From positions 17,694 to 81,693 of the forward strand of contig JAJTEE010000008.1 of the NCBI GenBank assembly GCA_021298215.1: 64,000 nt of DNA, read 5' to 3'. The notes beneath the pieces were generated by a model. It ran no database searches, had not been told where the DNA came from, and saw only the letters and a list, made by a program, of their open reading frames with translations. Below, piece by piece: positions 28,587-39,552 of the stretch. The position numbers and the translations under genes are program-made. Each line of letters begins with the position of its first letter. Position 1 is the stretch's first letter. This stretch comes from Alphaproteobacteria bacterium. Its GTDB lineage: Bacteria > Pseudomonadota > Alphaproteobacteria > Paracaedibacterales > CAITNM01.

Positions 28587-31463
28587 TTATGCACTAGCAG
28601 CCTTCATTTTTAAGTATGGCTTCAAATATTTTCCTGTATAGCTCTTTGCAACACAAGCTAATTCTTCTGGAGTGCCAGTCGCAATCACGCTTCCGCCACC
28701 TTCACCACCTTCTGGCCCCATATCAATAATCCAATCGGCTGTTTTGATGACTTCTAAGTTATGTTCGATTACAAGAACCGTATTACCTTGATCCACCAAA
28801 TGATGTAAAACTTCTAAGAGTTTTCTTACATCTTCAAAGTGCAATCCAGTGGTAGGCTCATCAAGTATGTATAGAGTTTTACCCGTTGCACGCCTTGATA
28901 ATTCCTTGGCCAGCTTTACTCTCTGAGCTTCACCTCCTGATAAGGTGGTTGCTTGTTGACCTACTTTTATGTATCCAAGTCCTACATGTTTTAAGGCGCG
29001 TAACTTATCAACAACAGCTGGGTTATTTTCAAAAAAGTCTGCAGCTTCTTCAACGGTCATGTCTAATACGTCGGCAATACTCTTATTTTTGTAGGTTATT
29101 TCAAGTGTTTCCCTATTATATCGTTTGCCATGACATTGATCGCATTCTACATATACATCGGGCAAAAAATGCATTTCAATTTTAACAACACCGTCTCCTT
29201 GGCACGCTTCACATCTGCCGCCTTTAACATTGAAAGAAAAGCGACCTGGAGTATAACCGCGTGCCTTTGCTTCTGGTATTCCGGCAAACCATTCTCGAAT
29301 AGGCGTAAAGCATCCAACATAGGTAGCAGGATTGGATCTTGGAGTACGACCAATGGGAGATTGATCAATGTCGATGACCTTGTCTAAATATTCGACTCCT
29401 TCTAGGGTCTTGTATATTCCAGGTACTTCTCTTCCATGATTAAACTGGCGGTTTAAAGCTTTATACAAAGTCTCAATAACAAGAGTAGATTTTCCCCCTC
29501 CTGAAACGCCCGTCACGCAGGTAAATGTTCCTAAAGGAAAGGTTGCATCAACATTTTTTAAGTTATTTGTCTTGGCGCCTGTAATTTTTAAAAATTTATT
29601 TGTATGCCCGGAGCGACGATCAATAGGAATAGGGATTGATTTTGTTCCTTTTAGATATTGCCCGGTTAAACTCTTTGAGCAGTCCATAATATCTTTAGGC
29701 GTTCCTTGAGAAATAATTTCTCCGCCATGTACTCCCGCTGCAGGGCCCATATCTATAACATGATCAGCCGTGCGTATGGCATCCTCATCATGCTCTACCA
29801 CAACAACCGTATTGCCTAAGTCACGTAAATTACGTAGAGAATCTAATAGTCGGTCATTGTCGCGTTGATGCAACCCAATAGATGGCTCATCCAAAACATA
29901 TAGAACCCCTGTTAATCCTGATCCCACTTGAGATGCCAGACGAATTCGTTGGCTTTCTCCGCCAGAAAGAGTTCCGGCTGCTCTTGAAAGAGTTAAGTAG
30001 TCTAAACCTACGTCGATAAGGAATTTTAAGCGGTTACGAATCTCACGTAAGATTTTATCAGCAATTTCTTGATGTTTTTTTGATAAAGTTAAGTTCTCAA
30101 ACCATTCCAGAGCTTTTTTAATGGAAAATTCGCATACCTGACCTATATGGAGTTGTGCAATTTTCACACTTAGAGCTTCATCTTTAAGTCTATGTCCATT
30201 GCAAGCATGGCAAGGAGTTTCATTTTGAAAACGTCTTAAGAATTCTCTAGTCCAATCGCTTTCTGTTTCTAGCCAGCGACGCTTTAAATTTGGCACGATT
30301 CCTTCGAATGGCTTTTTGGAAATATATTTACGAACGCCATCATTATATATTATGGGAATAATTTCAGTGCCTGATCCGTATAAAATTGTCTTTTGTAAAT
30401 CTTCAGAGAGCTCTTTAAAAGGAATGTTTGTGCTTTCATTAAAATGACGCGCGACTCCATCTAGAACTTGCGCATAGTATTCAGAGGTCATTTGCCCCTT
30501 TTTTCCGCTGCTTGCATTTTCCTGCCCGGACCAAGGTGCAATAGCTCCTTCACGTAAGCTTAAATCAGAATTAGGTATGATGAGCTGTTCGTCGAAGATA
30601 ATTTCCATGCCAAGTCCATCGCACGTTGAGCACGCGCCATGAGGGCTATTGAATGAGAACAATCGAGGCTCTATCTCTTCCAGGGTGAATCCAGAAACTG
30701 GGCAAGCAAACTTCGAAGAATAGGTAGTGATTTCTGCTGAATCAGCATTTTGTGCCCAAAGTAATCCGTCGCTTAATTTTAGTGCTGTTTCTACCGAGTC
30801 AGCTAAACGTGTTTTTAGATCAATACTATCTGTTATAACTAATCGATCAACGACAACCGCAATGGTATGTTTTATTTTTTTATTTAGGGTAGGGGCTTCT
30901 TCAATGGAATAGACTTTTCCATCGATATAAATACGTTGAAATCCTTTTTTTTGTAGATCAGCGATTTCCTTTTTATATTCACCTTTTCGATCGCGCACGA
31001 TGGGAGATAGTAAAATAATTTTGGTTTTTTCTGGCGCCTCTAAAATACGATCCACCATTTGACTTACCGTTTGCGCCTCAATAGGCAGTCCTGTTGCTGG
31101 AGAATGAGGCACACCTACTCTGGCATACAATAATCTTAGATAATCATATAGTTCGGTGACTGTTCCAACTGTTGATCTTGGATTTTTTGAAGTTGTTTTT
31201 TGCTCAATAGAAATAGCTGGGCTGAGACCTTCTATAGAATCTACGTCGGGTTTTTGCATTAACTGCAAAAATTGACGAGCATAAGCAGAAAGACTTTCAA
31301 CGTATCGGCGTTGGCCTTCTGCATATAACGTGTCAAAGGCTAAAGATGATTTTCCTGATCCGCTAAGCCCTGTGATAACAACAAGCTTATCTCTCGGAAT
31401 GTCTACACTTACATTTTTTAAATTGTGCTCGCGAGCACCACGGATTCGAATTGTATCTAGCAT
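28587..31463 (-). CDS. uvrA: Excinuclease ABC subunit A
   Basis: This is the DNA damage recognition ATPase of nucleotide excision repair. The first Walker [10 protein letters not shown] is at residues 32-40 and the second GVSGGGKST near 655. Two ABC signatures ([11 protein letters not shown] and [11 protein letters not shown]) and zinc-finger cysteines (CSTCDG, CHACNG, CEACQG, CDQC) are visible. 958 aa is standard. It is transcribed alone, and the 130 bases after its stop lead to the nnrE promoter. No clear LexA-type operator was seen upstream. Confidence 0.98.
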   Translation of the reverse strand: MLDTIRIRGAREHNLKNVSVDIPRDKLVVITGLSGSGKSSLAFDTLYAEGQRRYVESLSAYARQFLQLMQKPDVDSIEGLSPAISIEQKTTSKNPRSTVGTVTELYDYLRLLYARVGVPHSPATGLPIEAQTVSQMVDRILEAPEKTKIILLSPIVRDRKGEYKKEIADLQKKGFQRIYIDGKVYSIEEAPTLNKKIKHTIAVVVDRLVITDSIDLKTRLADSVETALKLSDGLLWAQNADSAEITTYSSKFACPVSGFTLEEIEPRLFSFNSPHGACSTCDGLGMEIIFDEQLIIPNSDLSLREGAIAPWSGQENASSGKKGQMTSEYYAQVLDGVARHFNESTNIPFKELSEDLQKTILYGSGTEIIPIIYNDGVRKYISKKPFEGIVPNLKRRWLETESDWTREFLRRFQNETPCHACNGHRLKDEALSVKIAQLHIGQVCEFSIKKALEWFENLTLSKKHQEIADKILREIRNRLKFLIDVGLDYLTLSRAAGTLSGGESQRIRLASQVGSGLTGVLYVLDEPSIGLHQRDNDRLLDSLRNLRDLGNTVVVVEHDEDAIRTADHVIDMGPAAGVHGGEIISQGTPKDIMDCSKSLTGQYLKGTKSIPIPIDRRSGHTNKFLKITGAKTNNLKNVDATFPLGTFTCVTGVSGGGKSTLVIETLYKALNRQFNHGREVPGIYKTLEGVEYLDKVIDIDQSPIGRTPRSNPATYVGCFTPIREWFAGIPEAKARGYTPGRFSFNVKGGRCEACQGDGVVKIEMHFLPDVYVECDQCHGKRYNRETLEITYKNKSIADVLDMTVEEAADFFENNPAVVDKLRALKHVGLGYIKVGQQATTLSGGEAQRVKLAKELSRRATGKTLYILDEPTTGLHFEDVRKLLEVLHHLVDQGNTVLVIEHNLEVIKTADWIIDMGPEGGEGGGSVIATGTPEELACVAKSYTGKYLKPYLKMKAASA

Positions 31464-31690
31464 TTCTGACCATTCTTGAAAGGGTGTATAGTACTCTATA
31501 ATTTAAGAGTTATACATAAATATAAGTATTCGAATTGATTATTACACGATATTTTCTTGAATCGCAAACCTGATTTTTTGCTGTCTCCTAGTCTTTTAGT
31601 TCGATAATTATTAAAATTTTAAAATATTTTTACTTGTAAAAACTTAAATATTTTGTAAAATTTTATGCATTGTTTGTGGGGGTATATGTG

Positions 31691-32146
31691 ATGTTAAACA
31701 TTGCCATTGGCTCAGATCACGGAGGATTTGAGCTTAAGGAAAAAATTAAAGCATCAGGTGCTGATAAAATTAAGTGGGTTGATGTTGGTGCCTTCGATCA
31801 GCAAAGTTCAAACTACGCAGAATTTGCGCATTTAGTCGCTAAAAAAGTTCAAGATCGTGCGGTTGATTTTGGCATTCTTATTTGTCGAAGCGGTATTGGC
31901 GTGTCCATTACGGCAAATCGCTACAAAGGCGTATATGCAGCATTGTGTCTTAACAAATCCATGGCGCAGAGCGCGCGCACTCATAACAATGCAAATATTT
32001 TATGCATAGCTGCAGATTACACATCGTTTGAGCAAGCGCAAGAAATGATCCAAATATTTCTATCTGCTACTTTTGAAACAGGCGGAAGGCATGAGCTTCG
32101 TGTTGAGACAATTGATGGCGTTAATGACGAGTTATATGATAATTGA
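31691..32146 (+). CDS. rpiB: Ribose-5-phosphate isomerase B (RpiB/LacAB family)
   Basis: It interconverts ribose-5-phosphate and ribulose-5-phosphate. IGSDHGGFELKE opens the protein, and CRSGIGVSITANRYKGVYAA carries the active-site Cys and the GIG(V)SI(A)AN signature; HNNANILCIAA follows. The frame is open from a TTG at 31670, but the family N-terminus fits ATG at 31691, with a GGGGG run about 10 bases upstream, giving 151 aa. The gene has a 200-bp upstream region shared with divergent uvrA and starts a long plus-strand run. Confidence 0.93.
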   Translation: MLNIAIGSDHGGFELKEKIKASGADKIKWVDVGAFDQQSSNYAEFAHLVAKKVQDRAVDFGILICRSGIGVSITANRYKGVYAALCLNKSMAQSARTHNNANILCIAADYTSFEQAQEMIQIFLSATFETGGRHELRVETIDGVNDELYDN

Positions 32147-32208
32147 TCTTAGTTTTTGTTAATTTCTTGCTTTTTTCGTGAGCCTTTCTTAAATTGTAGA
32201 CAGTAAAT

Positions 32209-32826
32209 ATGACATTAAGCTATATGCATAAATTTCTTGCTCTAATTGGAATACCGTTACTTCTAACTGCGTGCGAAAGCGTGAAAAGCACTTTGGGTAT
32301 GGATCACTATCAAGCAGATGAGTTCAACATTAAACAAAATGATCCATTGGAAGTGCCGCCAAATTATAAACTGATGCCTCCTAGAACAAAAGACAAAGAC
32401 GGTAAAAGTATTCCACTAAATGCATCTGCGGCTAAAGCCCAAAAAGTTATAGGTGGCGATGCATCAGAAGCAGCTCTTTCTGAAACAAGTAAACAAGATT
32501 TAAAAGACAAAACCGGTTCAGCAGATGAATCTATTCGTAAAAAAATAGATGAAGAAGCAAAAGAAGGTGGGGATAGCGATGCAGAAAATAAACTTAACGC
32601 TTGGAAAAAAGAATTTATTAAAAACGCAAAATCTATCAATTCAAACAAAAATAAAGAAAGACCTGTTGAAAAATTAAAAGAGCAGCTAAAGCACGAATCA
32701 GCTGAACATCACGAAACATCAGCAGAACGCGCAGAAGTTGATGAAAAGCAGCAGGCTGTAGAGTTAGAGGATGAAAAGGGTATCATTAATGCGGATAGAA
32801 TAGAGCAACTCAGAGAACATAGATGA
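32209..32826 (+). CDS. DUF3035/BamF-like lipoprotein
   Basis: A lipoprotein signal ends in LTAC (Cys22, or Cys17 if the in-frame ATG at 32224 is the start). After it come DEFNIKQNDPLEVPPNYKLMPPR, which matches the DEF-V---PL-IPP-F-LPPP pattern of DUF3035, the family of Caulobacter BamF. The remainder is charged, Lys/Glu/Ala-rich and probably disordered or coiled. The position just before a pair of M16 peptidase genes is the usual place of this family in alphaproteobacteria. The stop overlaps the next start by four bases. Confidence 0.68.
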   Translation: MTLSYMHKFLALIGIPLLLTACESVKSTLGMDHYQADEFNIKQNDPLEVPPNYKLMPPRTKDKDGKSIPLNASAAKAQKVIGGDASEAALSETSKQDLKDKTGSADESIRKKIDEEAKEGGDSDAENKLNAWKKEFIKNAKSINSNKNKERPVEKLKEQLKHESAEHHETSAERAEVDEKQQAVELEDEKGIINADRIEQLREHR

Positions 32827-34130
32827 GACTAATAAAAAGTATCATTTTCTGCGTTGTTGTAGCCTCTTCGCTTTTACGATCTGAACAGCCAACTAGCTTT
32901 AACGTTATTGTTAAAGATCTAAAAATTGCTGATAAAACAGTACGAGTATCTCCTTTTCAAGGAGTGGGCGTCGTTACAATTCAATTGTGCTTTAAAAATG
33001 CTGGAGAAAAATTATCTCCTAAAAACAAAGAGGCCTTGGTTGCTTTGCTTTCTAAATCCATAGGCGAAGCTACAAATAAAAAAACTCGTGAGCAACTGCA
33101 AGATTACGCGTCTGAACATAATGTTGCCGTGTCGTGCAATTCTGATGATGATGATTTTGTCATTATGGGGAGATGTCCATCAAATAAACTCTCGGAACTT
33201 ATTTCTTTATTGAAAGAACTTCTTTTAGAGTCTCGCTTTCTTGAAAAAGACTTAACGCGGTTTAAAAACGAAATAACAGCAGTAGCTATGCAAACGCTGC
33301 AATCACCAGATGCTCAATTAGGAGAATTCATAAAAGAAACACTATTGGCAAATCATCCTTATGGCGCTTTGCAGGCAACATATCTTAAAAGTCTAAAGAA
33401 TATTAAGGGTAGTGATTTAAAATCGTATATGAAGGCATATTTTTCTCAAGAAAATCTTATTATTGGAGTATGTGGTGAGTTTGATGAAGAAGTTTTTATA
33501 AACCAGCTTTCTAGCATTGTGCAGGCTTTACCAAAGACAGGGAAAATTAATTTACCGGCAGATCATAAAATAACTGGACCGTATGAGATGCATTCGCGAA
33601 AATTTTCCGTACCTCAAACGGTTATCCGTATGATGCATGAAGGAATAGATATAAACCACCCTGACTTTTTTGCCCTGCAAATTGCTATGGGATGCTTAAG
33701 TAATCCGGGTATAGGCATTTTGTGGAAAAAAATTCGAGAAGAAAAAGGCTTAACTTATGGTATTGGGGCTGGTTTTACTCAGCAAGATCATTTTAAGGCT
33801 TTTTGTATTCAAACTTCTACCCAAACAGAAACAGTTAATCAAACGCTACAAGCTATTAAAGAAGTGCTAGCAGATACTTACCAAAATGGCATTCCCGCAG
33901 AGTTAATAGAAACAGTGAAGAAAAGTTTTCTCGGAAACTATAAACGTTCTTTTGCTTCAACACAGCACATAGCAGCAAGACTAACAAAATATCAACGTGA
34001 TGGTCGTCCAGTTGATTTTCATAATGTAATTATTGAAAAAATATCTGCATTAACGGCTGATGAGGTGAATGAAGCATTAAAACGATTCTTAAAATTAGAT
34101 CAATTTGTTGTGTTTGCGGTGGGTGAATGA
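32823..34130 (+). CDS. M16 family peptidase-like protein lacking the zinc motif
   Basis: The 435-aa protein has an N-terminal signal sequence and the M16 fold, seen in HPYGALQATYLKSLKNIKGSDLKSY-type blocks and the C-terminal GLTYGIGAGF region (REEKGLTYGIG). It has no HxxEH zinc-binding motif in the first domain. In proteobacteria such an inactive subunit pairs with an active one encoded next door, as here. It is presumably periplasmic. Start and stop overlap both neighbours by four bases, so the DUF3035 gene and both M16 genes are translationally coupled. Confidence 0.88.
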   Translation: MRLIKSIIFCVVVASSLLRSEQPTSFNVIVKDLKIADKTVRVSPFQGVGVVTIQLCFKNAGEKLSPKNKEALVALLSKSIGEATNKKTREQLQDYASEHNVAVSCNSDDDDFVIMGRCPSNKLSELISLLKELLLESRFLEKDLTRFKNEITAVAMQTLQSPDAQLGEFIKETLLANHPYGALQATYLKSLKNIKGSDLKSYMKAYFSQENLIIGVCGEFDEEVFINQLSSIVQALPKTGKINLPADHKITGPYEMHSRKFSVPQTVIRMMHEGIDINHPDFFALQIAMGCLSNPGIGILWKKIREEKGLTYGIGAGFTQQDHFKAFCIQTSTQTETVNQTLQAIKEVLADTYQNGIPAELIETVKKSFLGNYKRSFASTQHIAARLTKYQRDGRPVDFHNVIIEKISALTADEVNEALKRFLKLDQFVVFAVGE

Positions 34131-35473
34131 AATATATTGCTATATTACTTATAGGTTTTTTTCTTTGTCCGTTGCATTCAAAGATTGCTCCTCAAACAGC
34201 AACATTATCAAACGGTTTGAAAGTAATTGTTTTTCAAAATCCTATCTTGCCATCAGTGACTGTTCTCACAAAATATGGCGTTGGCACGGCTGACGATCCT
34301 GTTTACTTGTTAGGATTATCCCATATGCTAGAGCATATGATGTTTAAAGGATCTTCTAAGTACCCTAAAGATTCTCTTGATAGAATTATTAATAGCTGTG
34401 GAGGTTTTTTAAACGCTCATACGAACTTTGATACAACCGTTTATACGTTTTCTCTGCCTGCTGAATATCTAGAAACGATTTTGGATATAGAAGCTGATCG
34501 TATGGAAAATTTAGAATTACAAGAAGAAGATTTTTTGCCTGAGCAAAAAGTAGTGTTAGAAGAACGTAAGATGCGCTTAGGTAATCATCCTTTAGGAAAA
34601 AGCTCAGAAATCTATAGAAGAGCGCTATATACAGCGCATCCCTATGGTATTTTTCCGATAGGCTATGAATCGCATATCAAGGCATATACAATCGATGCAC
34701 TGAAAGACCATTATAAAAAATGGTACATACCTAATAACGCAACAATAGTTGTGGTGGGCCCATATGATTTGGCGTATGTTTTGCCTTTAGTTGAAAAAAA
34801 ATTTTTAAGCATTAACGCAAAAGAATTACCTGTAGTAGACCGTGCCGTTGAACCAGATCGTGAAGGGTTAACAACAACAATCGAACAGGAAAATCCGAAA
34901 GCTGAGAACATTTATATAAAAATAGCATATCGTGTTCCTACGCTTATAGAAAAACCTGAAGCATATTTAGCAATGCGCATGTTAGAGGCTACGTTAACTG
35001 GCTCTGATTCAAGATTACTTACAAAGCAAATGGTTAAAGAAAAGCGATTAGCGCTAGGAGTTGAGTGTGATTACTCTTGCGGAAGAAATGACATGGAGTT
35101 TACCTTTAATCTTATTCTTTCTCCAGAGATGAATGTTGAAAAAGCCGAAAAATTTTTATTTGAGCAGCTTCATAAATTTTTGAAAAAAGGGTTAATTGAG
35201 AAAGACTTTAATAAAGCAAAGAAAGAAGCATGCAATATATTTGCCTTTTCTATGGATGGAGAAGCCTTCCTAATGGCTTTGGCAAATAGTGTTTTATCCG
35301 GTTTTCCAGTGGAGGCAATTTCTAAATACGAGGATTTTCTCCAAAGTATAACAGTTAAGCAAACTCATGAAATGCTTCATCTTGTTTTGGAAAAGCCTCC
35401 CATTGTTATTGCTCGTTTTTATCCTAAAGGCAAAATGCCCAAGCGTAATTATCAAGAAGTTCTAGGTCTGTAA
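34127..35473 (+). CDS. M16 family zinc peptidase, active subunit
   Basis: After a signal peptide (LIGFFLCPLHS), the zinc site HMLEHMMFKG (HxxEH) appears at about residues 66-70. The downstream acidic residue lies in DIEADRMENL, then RRALYTAHPYG and IPNNATIVVVGPYD. This is the usual form of the processing-peptidase/PqqL-like M16 family. It probably forms a dimer with the preceding inactive homologue and degrades peptides in the periplasm. 448 aa. Its stop overlaps the pgi start by one base (TAATG). Confidence 0.93.
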   Translation: MKYIAILLIGFFLCPLHSKIAPQTATLSNGLKVIVFQNPILPSVTVLTKYGVGTADDPVYLLGLSHMLEHMMFKGSSKYPKDSLDRIINSCGGFLNAHTNFDTTVYTFSLPAEYLETILDIEADRMENLELQEEDFLPEQKVVLEERKMRLGNHPLGKSSEIYRRALYTAHPYGIFPIGYESHIKAYTIDALKDHYKKWYIPNNATIVVVGPYDLAYVLPLVEKKFLSINAKELPVVDRAVEPDREGLTTTIEQENPKAENIYIKIAYRVPTLIEKPEAYLAMRMLEATLTGSDSRLLTKQMVKEKRLALGVECDYSCGRNDMEFTFNLILSPEMNVEKAEKFLFEQLHKFLKKGLIEKDFNKAKKEACNIFAFSMDGEAFLMALANSVLSGFPVEAISKYEDFLQSITVKQTHEMLHLVLEKPPIVIARFYPKGKMPKRNYQEVLGL

Positions 35474-36672
35474 TGTTAAATTATTGTTTAAGTTTCTCTA
35501 AAAAAGAATCTAGTTTATCTAATGATTTTAAAGATTTTGTAAAATCCCTCCCTTTATATAATTATCTTCAGGCCGAATTTTCTCCTGATTCTTACAAAGA
35601 TGCTCTTAATAAATTAAGCAAATTTCCTCAAATTATTCATTTGGGAACTGGCGGATCAAGCCTTGGTCCTCAAGCTTTATATGCTTTAATCGATGAGCCA
35701 GCTAAAGAAGTTATATTTTTTGACAACATTGACCCAGATACTTTCACAAAGCGTCTAAAAAATATCGATTTCAGCAAAACAGGCCTTTTAGTTGTATCAA
35801 AATCAGGGAATACAGCTGAGACATTGGTGCAACTTGCAACGCTCAAAAAAATTTATGATAAGAAAAAACTAAATCTGCAAGATCATCTTGTTATCATCAC
35901 GCAAACAGATGGCAATGCTTTGCATACCTTTGCTCAGAATAACGCCACTCTGGTGGTGCCTCATCATACACAAATAGGTGGACGTTTTGCTGTGTTTGCA
36001 GAAGTTGGTATGCTTCTAGGTTTATTGGCAGGCTTAGACATGTCAGCCTTCACACGAGGCGCACAAGATGCATTAAAAACATTTGAAGTTGGGTCCTCTT
36101 GTGCAGTTATGGATACCGCATGCTTCCTCGCGGAAACTAAATTGCATCCTGTGGTTTTTTCCTATGCAGATAAACTAAAATTATATGGCGCTTGGTTTGC
36201 TCAGTTATGGGGAGAAAGCTTAGGAAAAAAGAATAAAGATGGTGCTCGTTTTGGTTCAACGCCTATTCAAGCTTTGGGCGCTACCGACCAGCATTCCCAA
36301 TTACAGCTATATTTAGACGGCCCGCAAGATAAATTTTTTACCTTTTTAGAAACACAAGAAAAAGCAGATTTTGAGGTGGTTGATTTAGGTATTGATCACC
36401 CTTCTTATCAACCGCTGCGTCATCATAGTTTGAAACAATTATTAAATGCAGAAATGCGTGCAACTTATGAAACAATGCGTGCCCATAATTTGCCTTTGCG
36501 ATTGGTTACTATACCAACAATTAATACCTATTATTTAGGTCAATTAATGATAAATGCCGTGCTCGAAACACTAGTCGTCTCTCAAATCTGGGAAGTAAAT
36601 CCATTCGATCAACCTGCAGTTGAAGAAGGTAAAGTCTTGGCTTTAAAGTTTTTAAATGATAAAAATAGTTAA
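35473..36672 (+). CDS. pgi: Glucose-6-phosphate isomerase, short form
   Basis: It interconverts glucose-6-phosphate and fructose-6-phosphate. The sugar isomerase domains show HLGTGGSSLGPQAL (about residue 55), VVSKSGNTAET and IGGRFAVFAEVG, plus the block around GARFGSTPIQALGATDQHSQLQLYLDG. At 399 aa it is far shorter than the 550-aa enzymes, mainly at the N-terminus and in loops, but the active-site blocks remain. Similar compact forms occur in alphaproteobacteria. It is coupled to the upstream M16 gene and followed 19 nt later by glyQ. Confidence 0.88.
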   Translation: MLNYCLSFSKKESSLSNDFKDFVKSLPLYNYLQAEFSPDSYKDALNKLSKFPQIIHLGTGGSSLGPQALYALIDEPAKEVIFFDNIDPDTFTKRLKNIDFSKTGLLVVSKSGNTAETLVQLATLKKIYDKKKLNLQDHLVIITQTDGNALHTFAQNNATLVVPHHTQIGGRFAVFAEVGMLLGLLAGLDMSAFTRGAQDALKTFEVGSSCAVMDTACFLAETKLHPVVFSYADKLKLYGAWFAQLWGESLGKKNKDGARFGSTPIQALGATDQHSQLQLYLDGPQDKFFTFLETQEKADFEVVDLGIDHPSYQPLRHHSLKQLLNAEMRATYETMRAHNLPLRLVTIPTINTYYLGQLMINAVLETLVVSQIWEVNPFDQPAVEEGKVLALKFLNDKNS

Positions 36673-36691
36673 TTCGACGAAAGCATGATGC

Positions 36692-37555
36692 ATGAATAAT
36701 CAACCTATCTCATTTCAAGAAATTATTCTTCGTTTACAGCAATATTGGGCAAATTATGGTTGTGTTATTTTGCAACCATATGACCTCGAAGTTGGTGCAG
36801 GTACCTCCCATCCAGCAACGCTAATTCGTGCTCTTGGCCCTGATCTTTGGAATACAGCATATGTACAACCTTGCCGTCGACCAACCGATGGTAGATATGG
36901 CGAAAATCCAAACCGCACTCAATTATATTATCAGTTTCAAGTTTTGTTGAAGCCGTGTCCCATAAATCCTCAGGAGCTATATCTCGAAAGCTTAAGGACG
37001 ATAGGCTTTGATCTAAATCGCCATGATATGCGCTTTGTTGAAGATGATTGGGAAAACCCCTCTTTAGGTGCGGCGGGCCTTGGTTGGGAAGTTTGGTGTG
37101 ATGGAATGGAAATTACCCAATATACCTATTTTCAACAGGTTGGTGGCATCGTGTGTGATCCTGTGCCTGTCGAGCTTACATATGGATTAGAAAGAATTGC
37201 AACGATTGTTCAGGGCGTTGAAAGCCATTTTGATATTAATTGGAACGGTAAGTCCGGCGCTGAATGTCTTACTTATCGTGATGTTTTTTTAAGGTCAGAA
37301 CAAGAATTTTCAGCTTACAATTTTGAGCATGCAGATGTGGAAATGTTGCTGCGTCATTTTAGTGATGCCGAAAAAGAATGTTTAAGCTTGCTTGATAAAA
37401 AGCTTATTTTGCCGGCTTATGAACAATGCTTAAAAGCTAACCATTTATTTAATATGTTGAATGCACGCGGCGTGATTAGCGTTACTGAAAGAGCCGCTTA
37501 TATGGCGCGCGTACGTAATCTTGCAAAGTCCTCTTGTGAAGCGTGGATAGGATAG
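36692..37555 (+). CDS. glyQ: Glycine-tRNA ligase alpha subunit
   Basis: This is the catalytic subunit of the heterotetrameric glycyl-tRNA synthetase. It shows [67 protein letters not shown] and [10 protein letters not shown], all highly conserved. 287 aa is typical. glyS follows after two bases, so the two subunits are made together. Confidence 0.97.
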   Translation: MNNQPISFQEIILRLQQYWANYGCVILQPYDLEVGAGTSHPATLIRALGPDLWNTAYVQPCRRPTDGRYGENPNRTQLYYQFQVLLKPCPINPQELYLESLRTIGFDLNRHDMRFVEDDWENPSLGAAGLGWEVWCDGMEITQYTYFQQVGGIVCDPVPVELTYGLERIATIVQGVESHFDINWNGKSGAECLTYRDVFLRSEQEFSAYNFEHADVEMLLRHFSDAEKECLSLLDKKLILPAYEQCLKANHLFNMLNARGVISVTERAAYMARVRNLAKSSCEAWIG

Positions 37556-37557
37556 CC

Positions 37558-39552
37558 ATGGAACTATGTCTTGAGATTTTTATGGAAGAAATTCCAGCGC
37601 GCATGCAGCGCCAAGCAAAGATTGATTTTCTACAATTATTCGTTCAAGAATTTGAAAGTCTTAAATTAAAATGCAGCAGTAATCCTGAAGCATTCATTGG
37701 TCCAAGACGCATGACGCTTCACGCGGCAGATATCGCCGCGTCTTCGGAAACAATTTTAGAAGAACGTCGCGGTCCTAAAGTGGGCGCTCCAGATGCAGCG
37801 TTGCAAGGATTTTTAAAATCATCTGGCGTTCCTCAAAATGAACTGATTCAGGAAAATGGCTATTGGTTTGCAAAAATTCAGCAACAGGGAAAACCTCTTC
37901 AGGAATTATTGCCAAGCATCCTAGATAAGGTATTACGCTCCATGCCTTGGCCTACATCTATGCGATGGCCGGGCGCTGAACATACTTGGGTTCGTCCTAT
38001 TCGTAATATTTGCTGTGTATTAGATGGAAAAGAAATTATTTTTGACGTGCCAGCGGCAGGTTTAAAAACAAATAATCTCACCTTTGGTCATCGCTTTTTA
38101 AATCCACAGCAAATTACAGTAACCAGTTTTGCGCAGTATCGCCAAAGCTTGAATGCAGCTCATGTGATGCTTGATCTTGAAGAACGTCGCTTCGCTATTC
38201 AAAACGATCTGCAAAAAATTTGCCAAACAAATCAGTTAACCTTTGTGGCTGATGAAACGTTGCTAGACGAAGTTGCTGGCCTTGTTGAATATCCTTTTGT
38301 CGGGCTTGGAAAAATCGATGATAAATTTATGCATCTTCCAGGAGCTGTTCTCAGCACGTCCATGCGTGTGCATCAAAAATATTTCACTATCCTAAAGAAA
38401 GATACATTTGCTCCGCATTTTGGCTTCGTTGCTAATGTTCCTATTAATGAGCATATGACAGCTGGCTATGAACGAGTCTTGCGTGCGCGCCTCAGTGATG
38501 CCGCATTCTTTTATGATCAAGATATGAAAGCGCCCTTGGAAAGCCGTCTTGATGCTCTAAAAAATATCATTTTCCACGCTGATTTAGGTTCCGTATATCA
38601 AAAAGTGCAACGCTTAGAATATTGCGCAACGGATCCCAAAGTACAGCAAGCAGCGATGCTTTCTAAGTGTGACTTGCTAACGCAAATGGTGGGTGAATTC
38701 CCTGAACTTCAAGGCGTTATGGGCGAAATTTATGCCAAAGCGCAAGGTGTGCCTGCAGATATAGCGATTGCCCTTAAAGGTTATTATCAACCACAAGGTG
38801 CGAACGATGCATGTCCAGTGGATGACATAAGTTGGACGTTATCGTTGTTAGATAAGGTGGATAATCTCGTCGGATTTTTTGGCATCGGTATGAAGCCCTC
38901 AGGCTCTAAAGATCCATATGGGTTGCGTCGTAGTGCGCTGGGTATCATTCGATTAATGTTGCAAAAAAATACCCCCAATTCTTTGCGAAACTGGCTAGAA
39001 AAGTCAGTGCAGTCATACCAACAGCAAAAAGTTTCTTTAAAGTCAGATGTTATTGAAACCGTTGCATCTTTTATTACAGAGCGTTTGTCTGCCTTTTTGA
39101 AAGCTGAAATGCCAGCTGATCATGTGCATGCGGTGCTAGATAAACCTTTAGATGATATTTGGCAAACAGTTGAGCGTGCCCGTGCACTAAAAGATTTGCT
39201 GCAAAGCGAAACAGGTACTTTTCTTCTTAGTGCCTACCGTCGTGTTATTGGTATTTTAAAAGGCACACAAATTAATAAGCCTGATGAAAAGTTTTTTGTT
39301 CTTGATGTTGAGCGTGCTCTTTATGCTGAACTAATGCAGACAATGCCTAAAATTGATGCACACTTAAAAACGTTTGCGTTTAAAGAAGCAATGACATTAG
39401 TTGCTAGCCTAAAGCCAGTAATTGATAACTTTTTCGATCACGCTAAAGTCATGGACGATGATTTAAATATCCAGCAAAATCGATTAAATTTGTTGGGCAT
39501 GTTGCAAGCAACGCTGAATGCGTTTGCTAATTTTTCTAAACTGGAGGGTTAA
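37558..39552 (+). CDS. glyS: Glycine-tRNA ligase beta subunit
   Basis: The beta subunit carries the tRNA-binding and anticodon regions. LCLEIFMEEIPARM starts the family pattern (LLvEIltEELPa). Later blocks include RRMTLHA, MRWPGAEHTWVRPIRNI, FGHRFL, DPYGLRRSALGIIRL and a C-terminal DALR-like anticodon domain (DVERALYAEL, VMDDDLNIQQNRL). The frame extends to a GTG at 37543 inside glyQ, but ATG 37558 matches the family start and gives 664 aa. Confidence 0.96.
   Translation: MELCLEIFMEEIPARMQRQAKIDFLQLFVQEFESLKLKCSSNPEAFIGPRRMTLHAADIAASSETILEERRGPKVGAPDAALQGFLKSSGVPQNELIQENGYWFAKIQQQGKPLQELLPSILDKVLRSMPWPTSMRWPGAEHTWVRPIRNICCVLDGKEIIFDVPAAGLKTNNLTFGHRFLNPQQITVTSFAQYRQSLNAAHVMLDLEERRFAIQNDLQKICQTNQLTFVADETLLDEVAGLVEYPFVGLGKIDDKFMHLPGAVLSTSMRVHQKYFTILKKDTFAPHFGFVANVPINEHMTAGYERVLRARLSDAAFFYDQDMKAPLESRLDALKNIIFHADLGSVYQKVQRLEYCATDPKVQQAAMLSKCDLLTQMVGEFPELQGVMGEIYAKAQGVPADIAIALKGYYQPQGANDACPVDDISWTLSLLDKVDNLVGFFGIGMKPSGSKDPYGLRRSALGIIRLMLQKNTPNSLRNWLEKSVQSYQQQKVSLKSDVIETVASFITERLSAFLKAEMPADHVHAVLDKPLDDIWQTVERARALKDLLQSETGTFLLSAYRRVIGILKGTQINKPDEKFFVLDVERALYAELMQTMPKIDAHLKTFAFKEAMTLVASLKPVIDNFFDHAKVMDDDLNIQQNRLNLLGMLQATLNAFANFSKLEG

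Noticed and set aside
31487..31510. Palindromic sequences TATAG-TACT-CTATA and ACTCT-N8-AGAGT upstream of uvrA
   Set aside because: They could be an operator, but they do not match the alphaproteobacterial LexA box, and such short palindromes are expected in AT-rich DNA.
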